In this document: piece by piece, positions 17,610 through 27,139 of the stretch
Numbering within the stretch: the stretch's first letter is position 1
Layout: each line of letters starts with the position of its first letter
Assembly (NCBI RefSeq): GCF_902506195.1
Contig: NZ_LR732817.1
Span: 3,563,407 to 3,627,406, forward strand
Direction: 5' to 3'
Source of the DNA: Citricoccus sp. K5
GTDB taxonomy: Bacteria > Actinomycetota > Actinomycetes > Actinomycetales > Micrococcaceae
Length of the DNA stretch: 64,000 nt
Program-made: the position numbers and the translations under genes
The notes under the pieces: model-generated
Told to the model about the DNA's origin: nothing
The model's input: the letters and a program-made list of their open reading frames with translations, nothing else
Databases searched by the model: none

Positions 17610-18722
17610 ATGCCCTCCATCAACCTGCAGCTGGCCAGCTACAGCGACCTGTTCATGTTGATCGCTGCGTTCATCTACGTCGCGGCCTTCATCCTGTTCA
17701 CTTTGGACGTGGCGACCTCCTCCACGACCATCCGAAATTTAGAGTCCGAACTAGCTCGCCAACGACCCCGCCGGGAAATGGCCGGAGCCGGCGTCGGGCG
17801 CCCTGTGCCTGACACCGCAGGAGACCACCCGCCAGCGGCGCCGGCAGGCCGTGCACAAAGTGGGTCCTCAGCGACCGCTATTCAGCTCAACGAGGAGCTG
17901 GTCAACGACGACATGGATTATCTCGGTACCGTCCGCCGGCCTGTCGCGAACGTGGCCGTGGCCCTGATGGTCATCGGGGCCCTGCTGCATGCCTTCGCGG
18001 TGATCGCCCGCGGTGTGGCCGCCTCCCGGGTGCCGTGGGGCAACATGTACGAGTTCCTCACCACCGGCGCGATGCTGGTCGCCGTGGTCTACCTACTGTT
18101 CCTGATCCGCAAAGACATCCGTTTCCTCGGGACCTTCGTCTCCGGCCTCGTGGTGGTCATGATGGCTGCGGCGACCATGGGCTTCCCCACGCCGATCGCC
18201 CACCTGCAGCCGGCCCTGCAATCCCCCTGGATCATCATCCACGTGTCGGTGGCTGTGCTGGCTTCGGCCCTGTTCACCCTGACCTTCGCCATGAGCGTGC
18301 TGCAACTCATCCAGCACCGGCGTGAGGCCGCGATGTCTGTTGAAAAAGCCCGAATCAGGCCATTCCTGCGCATGGTGCCCCCGGCACTAAGCCTGGAGAA
18401 CTGGTCCTACCGCATCAACGCCGTCGGATTCGTGATGTGGACTTTCACCCTGATTGCCGGCGCCATCTGGGCCGAAGCCGCCTGGGGCCGGTACTGGGGC
18501 TGGGACACCAAGGAAGTGTGGACCTTCGTAGTCTGGGTGGTCTACGCAGGCTACCTGCACGCCCGCGCCACGCGCGGCTGGACCGGAGAACGCGCCGCCT
18601 GGCTCTCGATCATCGGCTACGCCTGCATCGTTTTCAACTTCACCATCGTCAACACGTACTTCCCCGGCTTGCACTCCTACGCCGGCATCCCCGGTGCGGA
18701 GACCGCCGAGGTGTACAGGTAA
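17610..18722 (+). CDS. ccsB: CcsB (CcsA family) haem-handling cytochrome c synthase subunit
   Basis: 370 aa, polytopic. The WWD haem-binding domain is visible as WGRYWGWDTKEVWTF with flanking His residues, and WGNMYEF is the second conserved motif. A 60-residue hydrophilic insert after the first helix is common in actinobacteria. Starts four bases after the resB stop. Together with ResB, TlpA and CcdA it completes a system II cytochrome c maturation set. Confidence 0.95.
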   Translation: MPSINLQLASYSDLFMLIAAFIYVAAFILFTLDVATSSTTIRNLESELARQRPRREMAGAGVGRPVPDTAGDHPPAAPAGRAQSGSSATAIQLNEELVNDDMDYLGTVRRPVANVAVALMVIGALLHAFAVIARGVAASRVPWGNMYEFLTTGAMLVAVVYLLFLIRKDIRFLGTFVSGLVVVMMAAATMGFPTPIAHLQPALQSPWIIIHVSVAVLASALFTLTFAMSVLQLIQHRREAAMSVEKARIRPFLRMVPPALSLENWSYRINAVGFVMWTFTLIAGAIWAEAAWGRYWGWDTKEVWTFVVWVVYAGYLHARATRGWTGERAAWLSIIGYACIVFNFTIVNTYFPGLHSYAGIPGAETAEVYR

Positions 18723-18918
18723 TCGACCACCAGATCCAGTTGAGGGCCATTTCAATTCCGTCGCCGAGCCTCCCGGCTGGGCCAACAATACTATTGGAGG
18801 TGGGTAAGGCCCTTCCGCTGCCAAGTACACCGCCACGGTCTACGGTGCATGACTCCGGCGAAGGAGCGACACAAGGTGTCCTTCCACCAGGGCCCCGAGG
18901 ACACGGCCGCGGAGCCCG

Positions 18919-20124
18919 TCAGCGACTCGCTCTCGCCCGGGGCAGACGGACGGTGAACTCCGCTCCCCGGCCACGCCCCTCGCTGGCGACTGTCAGGGTC
19001 CCTCCCTGTGCCTCGACCAGCGCCTTGCTGATCGCCAGGCCCAGTCCGGATCCCCCGGGCTTCGCCTCCCGGCCCTCCTCCACCCGGTAGAACCGCATAA
19101 AGATGCGGGACAGGTCCTCGGCGGCGATCCCGTCACCGGAGTCCGTCACCGTGAGCACCACCGCATTGTCGCGTTCTGTCAGGCCCACCGTGACGCGGCC
19201 GCCGGCCGGGGTGTGCCGGAGGGCGTTGTCCACCAGGTTGCTGAGCACCTGGCGCATCCGGTCCCGGTCCATCAGCACGGGTTCCACCGGATTGTGGGGT
19301 CTCCTGACCGTGAGCTCCACCTGACGCGATCTCGCCATCTGTTCTGCCGCCGCGACCGCCTCCACGACCAGCTCGGCGGGATCCCAATTGCTGAGACGCA
19401 GGTTGATCATCCCCTCCTCCGCCTGGGTCAGGGACCTCATATCTTGGGCCAGGTGCTCCAGCCGGCTGACCTGGCCGTTCAGGATGGCAGAGGCGCGCCC
19501 GTCCAGAGCCACGATCCCGTCCTCGATGCCTTCGAGATGTCCTTTCAGGGTGGCCAGTGGAGTCCTCATTTCGTGGGCGAGGTCGCCGAGCATCTGGCGC
19601 CTGGTCTGGTTCACGGCGTCGAGTTTCGCCGTCATGTCATTGAAGGAATCGACCAGCGAGTCGAACTCGGCGCCCAAATGTCCCTGTTCCAGGCGGATGC
19701 CGTATTCCCCGGAAGCGATCCGGTTGGCGGCACGGCTCACCTCGGAGATGGATTTCCTGATCTGGCGGGTCATGAGGATGCTCACGGGGACGGCGATCAC
19801 CAGCGAGGTCAGGCCACCGACCGTCATGGCCACCAGGCTCACCTCCCGGAAGACGTCATCCAGGTGGAAGATGGCGCGGGCAGCGCGGCCATGGCCTTCT
19901 CGGAAGAGCTCGTTGATGTACATCTGTGGTCCGATGAGCAGGGTTGTCACCGTCACCACGATCAGCCCGACGAGGAGCACGGCGACCTGGACCAGGAGGA
20001 TACGGACCGTCAGCGAGTACTTGGATTCCTGACCCTCCGGGGAGTCCTCCGGGTCCGGATCGCTGCCCCGCCGGCCGCCGTTGGGGCGTGCTCCGGCGTC
20101 CTGGCCGGCTGCTCCTGCGCTCAC
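18919..20124 (-). CDS. Sensor histidine kinase (second two-component system)
   Basis: 401 aa from a GTG that overlaps the response regulator stop (GTGA). N-terminal 45 residues are hydrophilic; two membrane helices flank a short loop (YINELFREGHGRAARA); HAMP, then HisKA with MLGDLAHEMRTPLATL and HATPase_c with DSGDGIAAEDLSRIFMRF and GGSGLGLAIS. It is arranged like the CopS-like kinase at 8819 and probably a paralogue. Signal unknown; the surroundings suggest copper, envelope or redox stress. Confidence 0.88.
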   Translation of the reverse strand: MSAGAAGQDAGARPNGGRRGSDPDPEDSPEGQESKYSLTVRILLVQVAVLLVGLIVVTVTTLLIGPQMYINELFREGHGRAARAIFHLDDVFREVSLVAMTVGGLTSLVIAVPVSILMTRQIRKSISEVSRAANRIASGEYGIRLEQGHLGAEFDSLVDSFNDMTAKLDAVNQTRRQMLGDLAHEMRTPLATLKGHLEGIEDGIVALDGRASAILNGQVSRLEHLAQDMRSLTQAEEGMINLRLSNWDPAELVVEAVAAAEQMARSRQVELTVRRPHNPVEPVLMDRDRMRQVLSNLVDNALRHTPAGGRVTVGLTERDNAVVLTVTDSGDGIAAEDLSRIFMRFYRVEEGREAKPGGSGLGLAISKALVEAQGGTLTVASEGRGRGAEFTVRLPRARASR

Positions 20125-20846
20125 GCCGGGGCTTCCATCCGGTAGCCGATGCCGCGCACCGTATGGATGTATCGGGGATTGGCGGCGTCTTCGCCCAGCT
20201 TCCGTCGTACCCTGGCCAGGTGGACGTCCACGAGGTGGTTGTCGCTCGTCCAATCGTCGCCCCACACCATGTCGAGCAGCTGGCGTCGACTCAGCACCTG
20301 CTTCGGGTGGGCCGCGAGGCTGGCCAACAGGTCGAATTCCGTCTTCGTCAGCAGGATGGGCTTCTCGGACAGGTGGACCTGCCGCGAGGACCCGTCCACC
20401 CGCAGTTCACCGATCTGATGGATGAGGCCGGAGGACTCGTCCATCGGTTGTCCGGCCGCTGTCGGGGCTACCCGTGCCCGACGCATCATTGACTGGATTC
20501 GGGCGACGAGCTCCCGGGGGCTGAAGGGCTTGGTCACATAGTCGTCTGCCCCCAGGGACAGCCCGACGATTTTGTCCACCTCATCATCGCGGGCGGTGAG
20601 CATCAACACGTGGCAGTCCGAGAAGGTCCGCACCTGGCGGCACACCTCGAAGCCGTCGGTTCCCGGCAGACCGATGTCCAGCACCAGGACATTGGGTGCG
20701 AAGTCACGCACCGCGGAGACGGCTTCGGCCCCGTCATGGCGTACCTCCACCCGCAAGCCTGCATTCTGCAGGTAGTCCCGGATCAAGCGCGCGAGGTCCG
20801 GTTCGTCCTCGACCACCAGTACCCGTCCCGTCGATGCCTCGGTCAT
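20121..20846 (-). CDS. OmpR/PhoB-type response regulator (second two-component system)
   Basis: 241 aa. Receiver domain with VVEDE pocket, Asp in LVLDIGLPG, TAR and TKPF; winged helix ends RGIGYRM. AGGAGG upstream fixes ATG 20846. Cotranscribed with the kinase that follows. No obvious self-operator was found upstream. Confidence 0.9.
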   Translation of the reverse strand: MTEASTGRVLVVEDEPDLARLIRDYLQNAGLRVEVRHDGAEAVSAVRDFAPNVLVLDIGLPGTDGFEVCRQVRTFSDCHVLMLTARDDEVDKIVGLSLGADDYVTKPFSPRELVARIQSMMRRARVAPTAAGQPMDESSGLIHQIGELRVDGSSRQVHLSEKPILLTKTEFDLLASLAAHPKQVLSRRQLLDMVWGDDWTSDNHLVDVHLARVRRKLGEDAANPRYIHTVRGIGYRMEAPA

Positions 20847-21785
20847 GGTGCCTCCTTCCTGCGGGTCCATGGTCGGCGCGAATCCATCGTCCTGCCGTTC
20901 GGTTCAAGGATACGGAGCCCGACGACACCGGGGTGCGCTCCGGGTTGTCCAAGAGGGTGACGGCGGAGCAATTTGCGCCGTGAGGTTCATCCGCGTTCCT
21001 CGACAGGCATCTCTGCCGATTCCTCCGACCGGGACACATCATCAGGGATCGAGACATGGTGTCACCCAGATGACAGCAGTCCCCCCGGCCTCAGATCCAC
21101 AGGTTCGTGGTGCGGATGGAACAGCACGGTGGCAACGCCGTCGGGGGTACCGGCTGGTGAGTTATGGAAGGCGGCCGGAGAACACGGTCCGCTTCCGAAA
21201 GCGTGCAGGGCGCCCCGGATCGGCGCCGGAGATGTGGGCGACGTGTAGTGGTCCTACGCCCCGTGGCTCAGTCGGGTAGCCCTGTGGGGCGGTGAGCGTG
21301 ACCGCTGGCGGGGTGCTGGGTTTGTAGGGGGTGATACTCAATCAGTCCCGGGGTGGGTGTCGGCCGTCAGATTCGCCGCGACATTGCCTGGGTCCACGAA
21401 GGCGACCGCAGTCACGGCACCGGCTGACGATACATCCACTCGTCCCCTGACAGTTCCCGCACCGCTTCCGGGAGCCCGCGCCGCCCTCCCTGCCACCCAT
21501 GGAAAGTCGAGCTACACGAGCTCTTGAATTTTTCAGGGGAGATGAGCTGCGGCAGGCGGTGAAGCTTGCAGGGTCCTCAGGCGTCCCCGGCGGCGTCAGA
21601 GGGCTGCGTGGAGACCCTGTTATCCACACGGGAATCTTCATGGAATCTTGAGACGTCTGCTCGGATCCCTCAATGTCCGCCTGCGAACCTATCTACACAT
21701 TGGCTGCGGATGTGCACCGTGGGCCCGGATGTGGTGGTGCTCGATGCGCCGTCGCCGGATACCAACAGAGAGTCAGGGAAGATCC
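20847..21785. other. Long region without a convincing gene
   Basis: About 940 bases. A short minus-strand frame (21342-21641) contains CGNCQGTSGC but has no recognisable family and poor codon usage. The right end holds CopR-type box 3 (21634-21651). A stretch at 21258-21292 (GCCCC...GGGGC around GTGGCTCAG) superficially resembles a tRNA D-arm but has no cloverleaf. Confidence 0.45.
21634..21651. promoter_or_regulatory. CopR-type direct-repeat box 3, upstream of the DUF418-type gene
   Basis: ATCTTCA (21634-21640) and ATCTTGA (21645-21651), 11 bp apart, in the same orientation as the box upstream of csp. It lies 135 bp before the gene at 21786. Confidence 0.6.
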
Positions 21786-23291
21786 ATGAGTTCGGACGAA
21801 GCCATCCGGGGAGCCGTCGTGGGCGCTCCCGCGGCGACGAAGAAGCGGACCGAGGAAGGGCCTGGAAAGCGGCTGATCGGCATCGACGCGGCGCGAGGGC
21901 TGGCGCTGATCGGTTTGATGGCCATCCACATCCTGGCCTCCTACCAAGAGGAGACCGGCGAGCCCACCCTCACCTGGCAACTATTCTCCGGCGACTCGGC
22001 CGCGCTTTTCGCCCTGCTGGCCGGCCTCGGCCTGGCCCTGTCCTCCGGCGGGCGCATACCGCACCGCGGCCGGCAGATGACCGCGAACCGGGTCGGCCTG
22101 GTTGTGAGGGCAGTGCTGATCGCCGTGGTGGCACTTCTTATCGCCTCGCTCATGCCCCCTGTTGACCCGCCGGCCTACAGCATCCTGATCTACTATGCGG
22201 TGTTCTTCCTGTTGGCCATCCCCTTCCTGCACCTCGGACCCAAGGCCCTGTTCATCTGCGCCGCGGTCTTCGGCATCGTCTCCCCGATCCTGATCCAGCA
22301 GTTGCCCCCGGTGTTGCCCGACTGGGTCTCGTACAACCCGACCCTTGAGCACGTCCTGGCTGACCCGGTCTCCATCGCCTCCCAACTGCTGCTGACCGGC
22401 ACCTACCCGGCCCTGCCCTACATGACCTACATCCTGGCCGGCATGGCCCTGGGTCGGCTGAACCTGCGAAGCATCCCCGTGCAGGCCGCCATTGCCGGGG
22501 CCGGCGCGGCCCTGGCCATCCTGGCCAGCCTCGCCTCCTACGTCCTGCTCTACGCCGTCGGCGGCTACGAGGCGCTGCTGGCAACCCCGGGCATGACCAT
22601 GCACGACCTGGACGAAGCCCTCGTCTACGGCCCGGAACTCGTGCCGAACACCTCCGGCTGGTGGCTGGCCATCACCACCCCGCACACCAACATGCCCCTG
22701 GCCATCGCCTCCAGCCTCGGCATGGCACTGCTGGCGCTGGGCCTGTTCCTGCTCATCGCCAACAAGGCGGGGCAATGGCTGAGTCCGCTGGCAGCCATGG
22801 GCGCCATGACCCTCACGCTCTACTCCGCCCACCTGCTCGTCCTGGCCCTGGAGATCCACTACGACGAACCCGCTCTGTGGTTCCTCGTGCACCTGGGGGT
22901 GGCCGTCGCGTTCGCCTGGTTCTGGCAACGATCCGTCGGCCAAGGCCCGCTGGAGAAGGTGGTGTCCCTGTCGGTCAAGGGCAGCCGGCGCCTCGTTTCC
23001 GGCAAAACCACCAACTCCGGTGGACCCACCGGCGGGCTCGCCACCCACCACTCAGACACCTCGGTCCAGACTCCCCGGGATACCACCAACTACACCACCG
23101 ACGAAGAACTTCCCGGTTCGCCCGATCAGGCGAGCACCGGCCAAGATCCTCGGGTTTCCACCGATCGGCCCACCAGGGGCACTCCCATCCGGACCGATCG
23201 GGGCACCACCATCAACCTCGCCGACGACGAAGCTCCGGGCTACACCGACCAGATCGGCCCGGTCCGAGACCCAGGCAGCGGCACCGGCTAG
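21786..23291 (+). CDS. DUF418/heparan-alpha-glucosaminide acetyltransferase-like membrane protein
   Basis: 501 aa. After 40 hydrophilic residues comes RLIGIDAARGLALIGLMAIH, the family hallmark, then about ten hydrophobic helices to residue 390 and a long, polar, Pro/Thr-rich C-terminal tail of about 100 residues that is atypical. AGGGAAG precedes ATG 21786. Related to the partial protein at 1-944. Role unknown; the CopR-type box upstream links it to copper stress, possibly through envelope modification. Confidence 0.8.
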   Translation: MSSDEAIRGAVVGAPAATKKRTEEGPGKRLIGIDAARGLALIGLMAIHILASYQEETGEPTLTWQLFSGDSAALFALLAGLGLALSSGGRIPHRGRQMTANRVGLVVRAVLIAVVALLIASLMPPVDPPAYSILIYYAVFFLLAIPFLHLGPKALFICAAVFGIVSPILIQQLPPVLPDWVSYNPTLEHVLADPVSIASQLLLTGTYPALPYMTYILAGMALGRLNLRSIPVQAAIAGAGAALAILASLASYVLLYAVGGYEALLATPGMTMHDLDEALVYGPELVPNTSGWWLAITTPHTNMPLAIASSLGMALLALGLFLLIANKAGQWLSPLAAMGAMTLTLYSAHLLVLALEIHYDEPALWFLVHLGVAVAFAWFWQRSVGQGPLEKVVSLSVKGSRRLVSGKTTNSGGPTGGLATHHSDTSVQTPRDTTNYTTDEELPGSPDQASTGQDPRVSTDRPTRGTPIRTDRGTTINLADDEAPGYTDQIGPVRDPGSGTG

Positions 23292-23711
23292 GCCCTGCTG
23301 GGCTTCGTCTCCACCGACGCCGCACAACTGGCCCCCCACATGTCACCCAGGCCTTGGCTCGGACCCCGTGAGTCACCCCGCCTCACCCCGTAGGTAATGG
23401 ATCTGGGCCCGGAGGAGACTGAGGTGGGTCTATGGAAGGACTGGCCACCGAGGCGACTCCGGTATCCCTGCTGTGGACACTGATCCTGCACCAGATAGCC
23501 TTGGGCATCGATGTCGCCCCTGCCCGATAACGCTCGTACTGAGGCGCTCCTTGCATCGCTTGTGAGTCTCCGAGGGCACCAGCGTGAACTGTTCGGGAGT
23601 TATTGAGGGGCGGCCGGGCCCAAGGGTTACGTTGGCGCAAAAACTGCGTCCTCCGCGCGGCATGGCGGTCGCTTCGGTTCTTCGGTCGTCTTCACCTAGT
23701 ACTTTGGACTG
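23292..23711. other. Gap with no recognised gene
   Basis: Short frames only, none with family features; no clear terminator or operator seen. Confidence 0.4.
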
Positions 23712-24323
23712 GTGCCGATCTCCGCCTTCAACGCCTACCTTGATGAGTCTTCAGTGGCCCGCAGCGAGGCAGCCCAGGAGTACCTGGTGTGTGCGGCACT
23801 CTTGGAGCCCGATCAGGTGGAAATGGTCCGCGAGGAGCTCCGGCCCCTTCTACGCCCTGGCCAGATCAAACTGCACTGGACTGATGAGAACTCCAGTAGC
23901 CGACGGCGGATCGTGCAAGCCATAGGAGCCCTGGGCCCGATGAATGTCATCGTGACCCATCTCAGTGAACGTCAGCGTAAAACGGAACGGTTCCGTCGCA
24001 AGTGCCTGGAGGTCCTCTACTATCAACTCGCTGATCTCGAGGTTTACGATCTCACCCTCGAATGTCGCACCGAGGCACAGGACAAGAGAGACCGGGCCCA
24101 CATTGTCGCCCTTCAAGGCCAAGGCCTCGATCGAGGAATCCGCATCTCGCACCGTCGCGGCGGAGATGAGCCCCTGCTATGGATCTCCGACATAGTGCTC
24201 GGAGCGGTCAACGCCTCCCACATAGGGGAGCACCAATATCTTGAGGCGCTGGAGCAGACGATCTACCTCAAGCAGAGCACTCCCGAATCCCTGATTCCCA
24301 CAGGGCAAAACGAAAGGCCCTAG
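23712..24323 (+). CDS. DUF3800-like protein
   Basis: 203 aa, GTG start. The N-terminus FNAYLDESS is the DUF3800 signature (an acidic DES near the start, thought to mark an RNase H-like fold). The usual second acidic and His positions are only partly recognisable. DUF3800 proteins are common in mobile and defence-rich regions and their function is unknown. A stand-alone gene with no partner on the same strand. Confidence 0.6.
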   Translation: MPISAFNAYLDESSVARSEAAQEYLVCAALLEPDQVEMVREELRPLLRPGQIKLHWTDENSSSRRRIVQAIGALGPMNVIVTHLSERQRKTERFRRKCLEVLYYQLADLEVYDLTLECRTEAQDKRDRAHIVALQGQGLDRGIRISHRRGGDEPLLWISDIVLGAVNASHIGEHQYLEALEQTIYLKQSTPESLIPTGQNERP

Positions 24324-24683
24324 ATCCAGTCGTCCGGCTGGGGTTCTAAGGCCTTCTTCCCTGTCCGTCGTAACGGTGGGCACTTCAAACAATAGTAGCC
24401 GCGCGGCCTACTTGCAAGACCGCGGATCACGACGTGAGACGGCACTGAGTGCAGAAGACAGGGTGGGGTTAGGGCCTCCACAACAGTTGAGGACAAGGCG
24501 GGCAAACCCGCCTAGGGCAGCAGCAATTTCCGGGCCATTGTTGCGGACGTTGCCAACCGCTGGGCCCCACATCAAGGCCGGCTCGTAGGCCTGTCGCCTC
24601 ACCCGTCCAACCAGCGCCCCAACCGCGGCCGGCGAGAGCAGATTCTGGCAGCGGCCTCCAGTTACCACGTGTACGATTACCAA
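24324..24683. other. Gap upstream of umuD
   Basis: Contains the SRAP-like remnant on the minus strand; otherwise nothing recognised. Confidence 0.4.
24500..24570 (-). pseudogene. Remnant of an SRAP (YedK) C-terminus
   Basis: On the minus strand the frame reads AVGNVRNNGPEIAA, matching the C-terminal AVGNVRNNGPEL of the SRAP protein encoded to 47094. The rest of the gene is absent. It is probably an old fragment of a second SRAP copy near umuDC. Confidence 0.45.
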
Positions 24684-24699
24684 TCGAACATAGTTTCGA
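24684..24699. promoter_or_regulatory. LexA/SOS box upstream of umuDC
   Basis: TCGAACATAGTTTCGA differs at one position from the actinobacterial SOS consensus TCGAAC-N4-GTTCGA. It lies 18 bp before the chosen umuD start, as expected for repression by LexA. Confidence 0.8.
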
Positions 24700-24716
24700 T
24701 TCATTGGGGTGGAGAG

Positions 24717-25163
24717 TTGCTGGCAACTGAGGTCCGGGCCCTGGCCGATGGGCTAGACGACCAGCTCCGAACGCGCGTCGAGGACGGCGTGGTCATGGCC
24801 GGCTTCCCCTCGCCGTCCCAGGACTACACCACCGCCGAGATCGACCTGAGCGAGCACCTGATGCCCAACCGGGCCTCGACGTACCTGGTGCGGGCGCGGG
24901 GACACTCCATGACCGGTGCCGGGATCTGGGACGGCGACGAACTGGTGGTCGATCGCTCGATTCGACCCCAGCACGGCCACGTGGTGATCGCCGTGCTCGA
25001 TGGCGAACTGACCGTGAAACGACTCAGCATCCACGCCGACGGCCGCGTGGTGCTCTCCTCGGAGAACCCGGCGTATCCCGACATCGCCGTTCCCTCACTC
25101 TCGGATCTGCGGGTCTGGGGTGTGGTCACGGTGGCACTGCATCATGTCTCCCGCGCCTCGTGA
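24717..25163 (+). CDS. umuD: UmuD-like S24 peptidase, SOS-induced Pol V subunit
   Basis: 148 aa from TTG 24717. The cleavage region [10 protein letters not shown], the nucleophile in GHSM and the Lys in TVKRLS are all visible, so RecA-stimulated self-cleavage should work. The open frame reaches back to a GTG at 24669, but that would put the SOS box inside the gene; a start after the box, with GGTGG/GGAG just upstream, is more likely and gives normal length. Its stop lies just before umuC. Confidence 0.85.
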   Translation: MLATEVRALADGLDDQLRTRVEDGVVMAGFPSPSQDYTTAEIDLSEHLMPNRASTYLVRARGHSMTGAGIWDGDELVVDRSIRPQHGHVVIAVLDGELTVKRLSIHADGRVVLSSENPAYPDIAVPSLSDLRVWGVVTVALHHVSRAS

Positions 25164-25167
25164 GGCC

Positions 25168-26442
25168 ATGATCGCCCTGGTGGACTGCGCCAGTTTCTAC
25201 GCCTCGTGCGAGCGGGTCTTCGACCCGAGCCTGGAGAATCGTCCGGTGGTGGTGCTGTCCAACAACGATGGCTGCGTGGTGGCCATGTCCCAGGAGGCCA
25301 AAGCGCTGGGGATCCCCATGGGCATGCCCTGGTTCAAGCTCGAGCCCGTCGCCGCGGCGCAGGGGATCGTGGCGCGGTCCTCCAACTATGAGCTGTACGG
25401 CAGCCTCTCGGCGAGGGTCATGGAGGTCATCGGCCGGCACGCGGCCTGGCAAGAGGTCTACAGCATTGATGAGTCGTTCATCGGCCTGCGGGGCACCGTC
25501 GAGGAGCTGGTGCAGCTCGGCCGGCGTATCCGCGAGGACGTGGCCCGCTGCACCGGGATCCCCGTGCGCGTGGGCATCGCCCCCACCAAAACCCTAGCGA
25601 AGGTCGCCCTGCTCGGGGTGAAGCGCTCCGCCCCGCTAGCCGAAGTCGGTGTGTGCCACTTCGGGGGCTACTCCCCCACCCAACGGGACGCCATTCTGGC
25701 CAGCATCCCCGTCACCGACTTGTGGGGCGTGGCCGGACGTCTCGGCCGCCGCCTGGCGAATCTGAATATCCATACCGCCGCCGACCTCGCCGCCCAAGAC
25801 CCCGGGCAGATGCGTCGGCGGTTCTCGGTGGTCCTGGAGCGCACCGTGCGCGAACTGCGCGGCACACCCTGCATCCCCCTGGAAGAAGAACCCCGCCAGT
25901 ACAAAGATCAGCTCATCTACTCCCGATCTTTCTCGGAGCCGGTCACCACCACCCCGGCCATGCGCCAAGTCCTGTCCATCTACGCCCAGCAACTCGCCTC
26001 CCGCCTCCGCAGTGCCGGCCAGCAGGCCCGCGTGCTCACGGCTTGGGCCTCCACCTCCCCGTTCGCCACAGACCAGGAACCCCACTCACCCCAGGTCAGT
26101 GCCGTGCTGCCCGTACCCACGGCAGAGCCGCTGACGATCGCACGCGGATCCCTAGGGCTAGCCGAGTTGATCCGTCCGGGCACCCGGTACGTGCGGGCCG
26201 GCGTCGTACTCACCGATCTACGCCCGGCCGGCCAGGCCGAGACCCTCCCCGGCCTCGGCCCGCCTGGTGAGGGCCGGCAGCTCGGCCCCACCCTAGATGC
26301 TGTGGTGGCCCGCTTCGGGGTCGGGAGTATTGGCCTGGGATATGGGGGCCTCGGAACACCACCGTCCTGGCAGATGCGCCGCGCCATGCTCTCCCCTCGG
26401 GCCACCACTCACTGGGACGAGCTCGTCACTGTCCGCCTGTGA
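25168..26442 (+). CDS. umuC: UmuC, Y-family DNA polymerase V catalytic subunit
   Basis: 424 aa from ATG 25168 (GTGAGG upstream; another ATG at 25144 overlaps umuD). The palm carboxylates are present: [11 protein letters not shown] near the start and SIDESF about 90 residues later; the finger/palm motif [11 protein letters not shown] is typical of UmuC rather than DinB. The polymerase performs error-prone translesion synthesis after DNA damage with cleaved UmuD. Cotranscribed with umuD under the LexA-type box. Confidence 0.92.
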   Translation: MIALVDCASFYASCERVFDPSLENRPVVVLSNNDGCVVAMSQEAKALGIPMGMPWFKLEPVAAAQGIVARSSNYELYGSLSARVMEVIGRHAAWQEVYSIDESFIGLRGTVEELVQLGRRIREDVARCTGIPVRVGIAPTKTLAKVALLGVKRSAPLAEVGVCHFGGYSPTQRDAILASIPVTDLWGVAGRLGRRLANLNIHTAADLAAQDPGQMRRRFSVVLERTVRELRGTPCIPLEEEPRQYKDQLIYSRSFSEPVTTTPAMRQVLSIYAQQLASRLRSAGQQARVLTAWASTSPFATDQEPHSPQVSAVLPVPTAEPLTIARGSLGLAELIRPGTRYVRAGVVLTDLRPAGQAETLPGLGPPGEGRQLGPTLDAVVARFGVGSIGLGYGGLGTPPSWQMRRAMLSPRATTHWDELVTVRL

Positions 26443-26486
26443 AGGACACCCGCAGACACCGGGACCAGTGGTGAGGGGCATTCGGC

Positions 26487-26660
26487 TCAGTACTCGCTGC
26501 GGCGCAGATTCATGATGCGCCAGCCGGCGGGCACTCGCTCACGCAGCGCGGCAACCGCCGCCTCGTAGGACTCGCCCTCAGCCGTCAACTCATCGGCCTT
26601 CCGATCTCCACGACCCGTGTCATCGTCGGGGATGGTCTCGATGACGGTGGTGATGTTCAT
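26487..26660 (-). CDS. Conserved small protein next to umuDC
   Basis: 57 aa, Asp/Glu/Arg-rich, beginning MNITTVIETIPDDDTG and ending with RIMNLRRSEY. Codon use is good and the frame is cleanly bounded. It is convergent with umuC and divergent from the broken SRAP gene with a 55-bp gap. I believe similar proteins occur beside SOS genes in actinobacteria, but no domain is known. Confidence 0.65.
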   Translation of the reverse strand: MNITTVIETIPDDDTGRGDRKADELTAEGESYEAAVAALRERVPAGWRIMNLRRSEY

Positions 26661-26715
26661 CCGTTCAGCCTATGTGCCTTCGGCCCAGGAGGTCGGGTGC
26701 GGCAGACTGGGGCTC

Positions 26716-26742
26716 ATGTGTGGACGGTATGTGATGGCCCGA
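26716..26742 (+). pseudogene. 5' fragment of SRAP (YedK/HMCES) gene, first nine codons
   Basis: Encodes MCGRYVMAR, the invariant N-terminus of SRAP proteins; Cys2 is the residue that forms the covalent link to abasic sites. The normal continuation is missing: after codon 9 the frame goes into unrelated sequence and stops at 26808. The missing part begins at 46345 in frame. The gene was split by the 26743-46344 island. Confidence 0.85.
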
Positions 26743-26824
26743 GGTCTGAGCATTAATCGGCTGATGCAACAGCGTCGTCGCAAATGTGCTGACGCTTGTC
26801 GGGGGTGACCAGTGCCCAGCGGGG

Positions 26825-27020
26825 TTAGGCGTCCGAGCGTTCCGGGCCGCGGGCGGGGATCAGGCGCGGGATAAGCCGCACGAAGAGAACCATGATGATG
26901 AGCTCGACGAGTGTCTGGGTGACGACGACGAGTGGGGCGAGGTCGTACGCGGCAGGTAGGGCGAGGACGAGTGGGAGCACGACGAGGGAGTTGCGGGTCG
27001 CACCGCTGAACACATCGCCC
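26825..27020 (-). pseudogene. C-terminal remnant of an arsenite (ACR3/BASS-type) transporter
   Basis: Frame contains FSGATRNSLVVLPLVLALP and a second hydrophobic helix with a charged end, as at the C-terminus of small arsenic resistance permeases of the bile-acid/sodium symporter fold. The upstream part of the gene is gone. It lies at the left end of the island, next to the MFS gene. Confidence 0.6.
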
Positions 27021-27139
27021 GTGGCACCCCGGACCAGCTTGCTGCACTCAACGTCCCCTCCCCCAAGGACCGGTCCGCCGCCGGCGACAACGGCCCCAAG
27101 TGACCGAACCCATCAGCTGAAGGCCCTATTGCATCCGGC

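Noticed and set aside
21258-21292. tRNA-like stretch (GTGGCTCAG between GCCCC and GGGGC)
   Set aside because: No anticodon arm, T-arm or CCA context; only a short hairpin.
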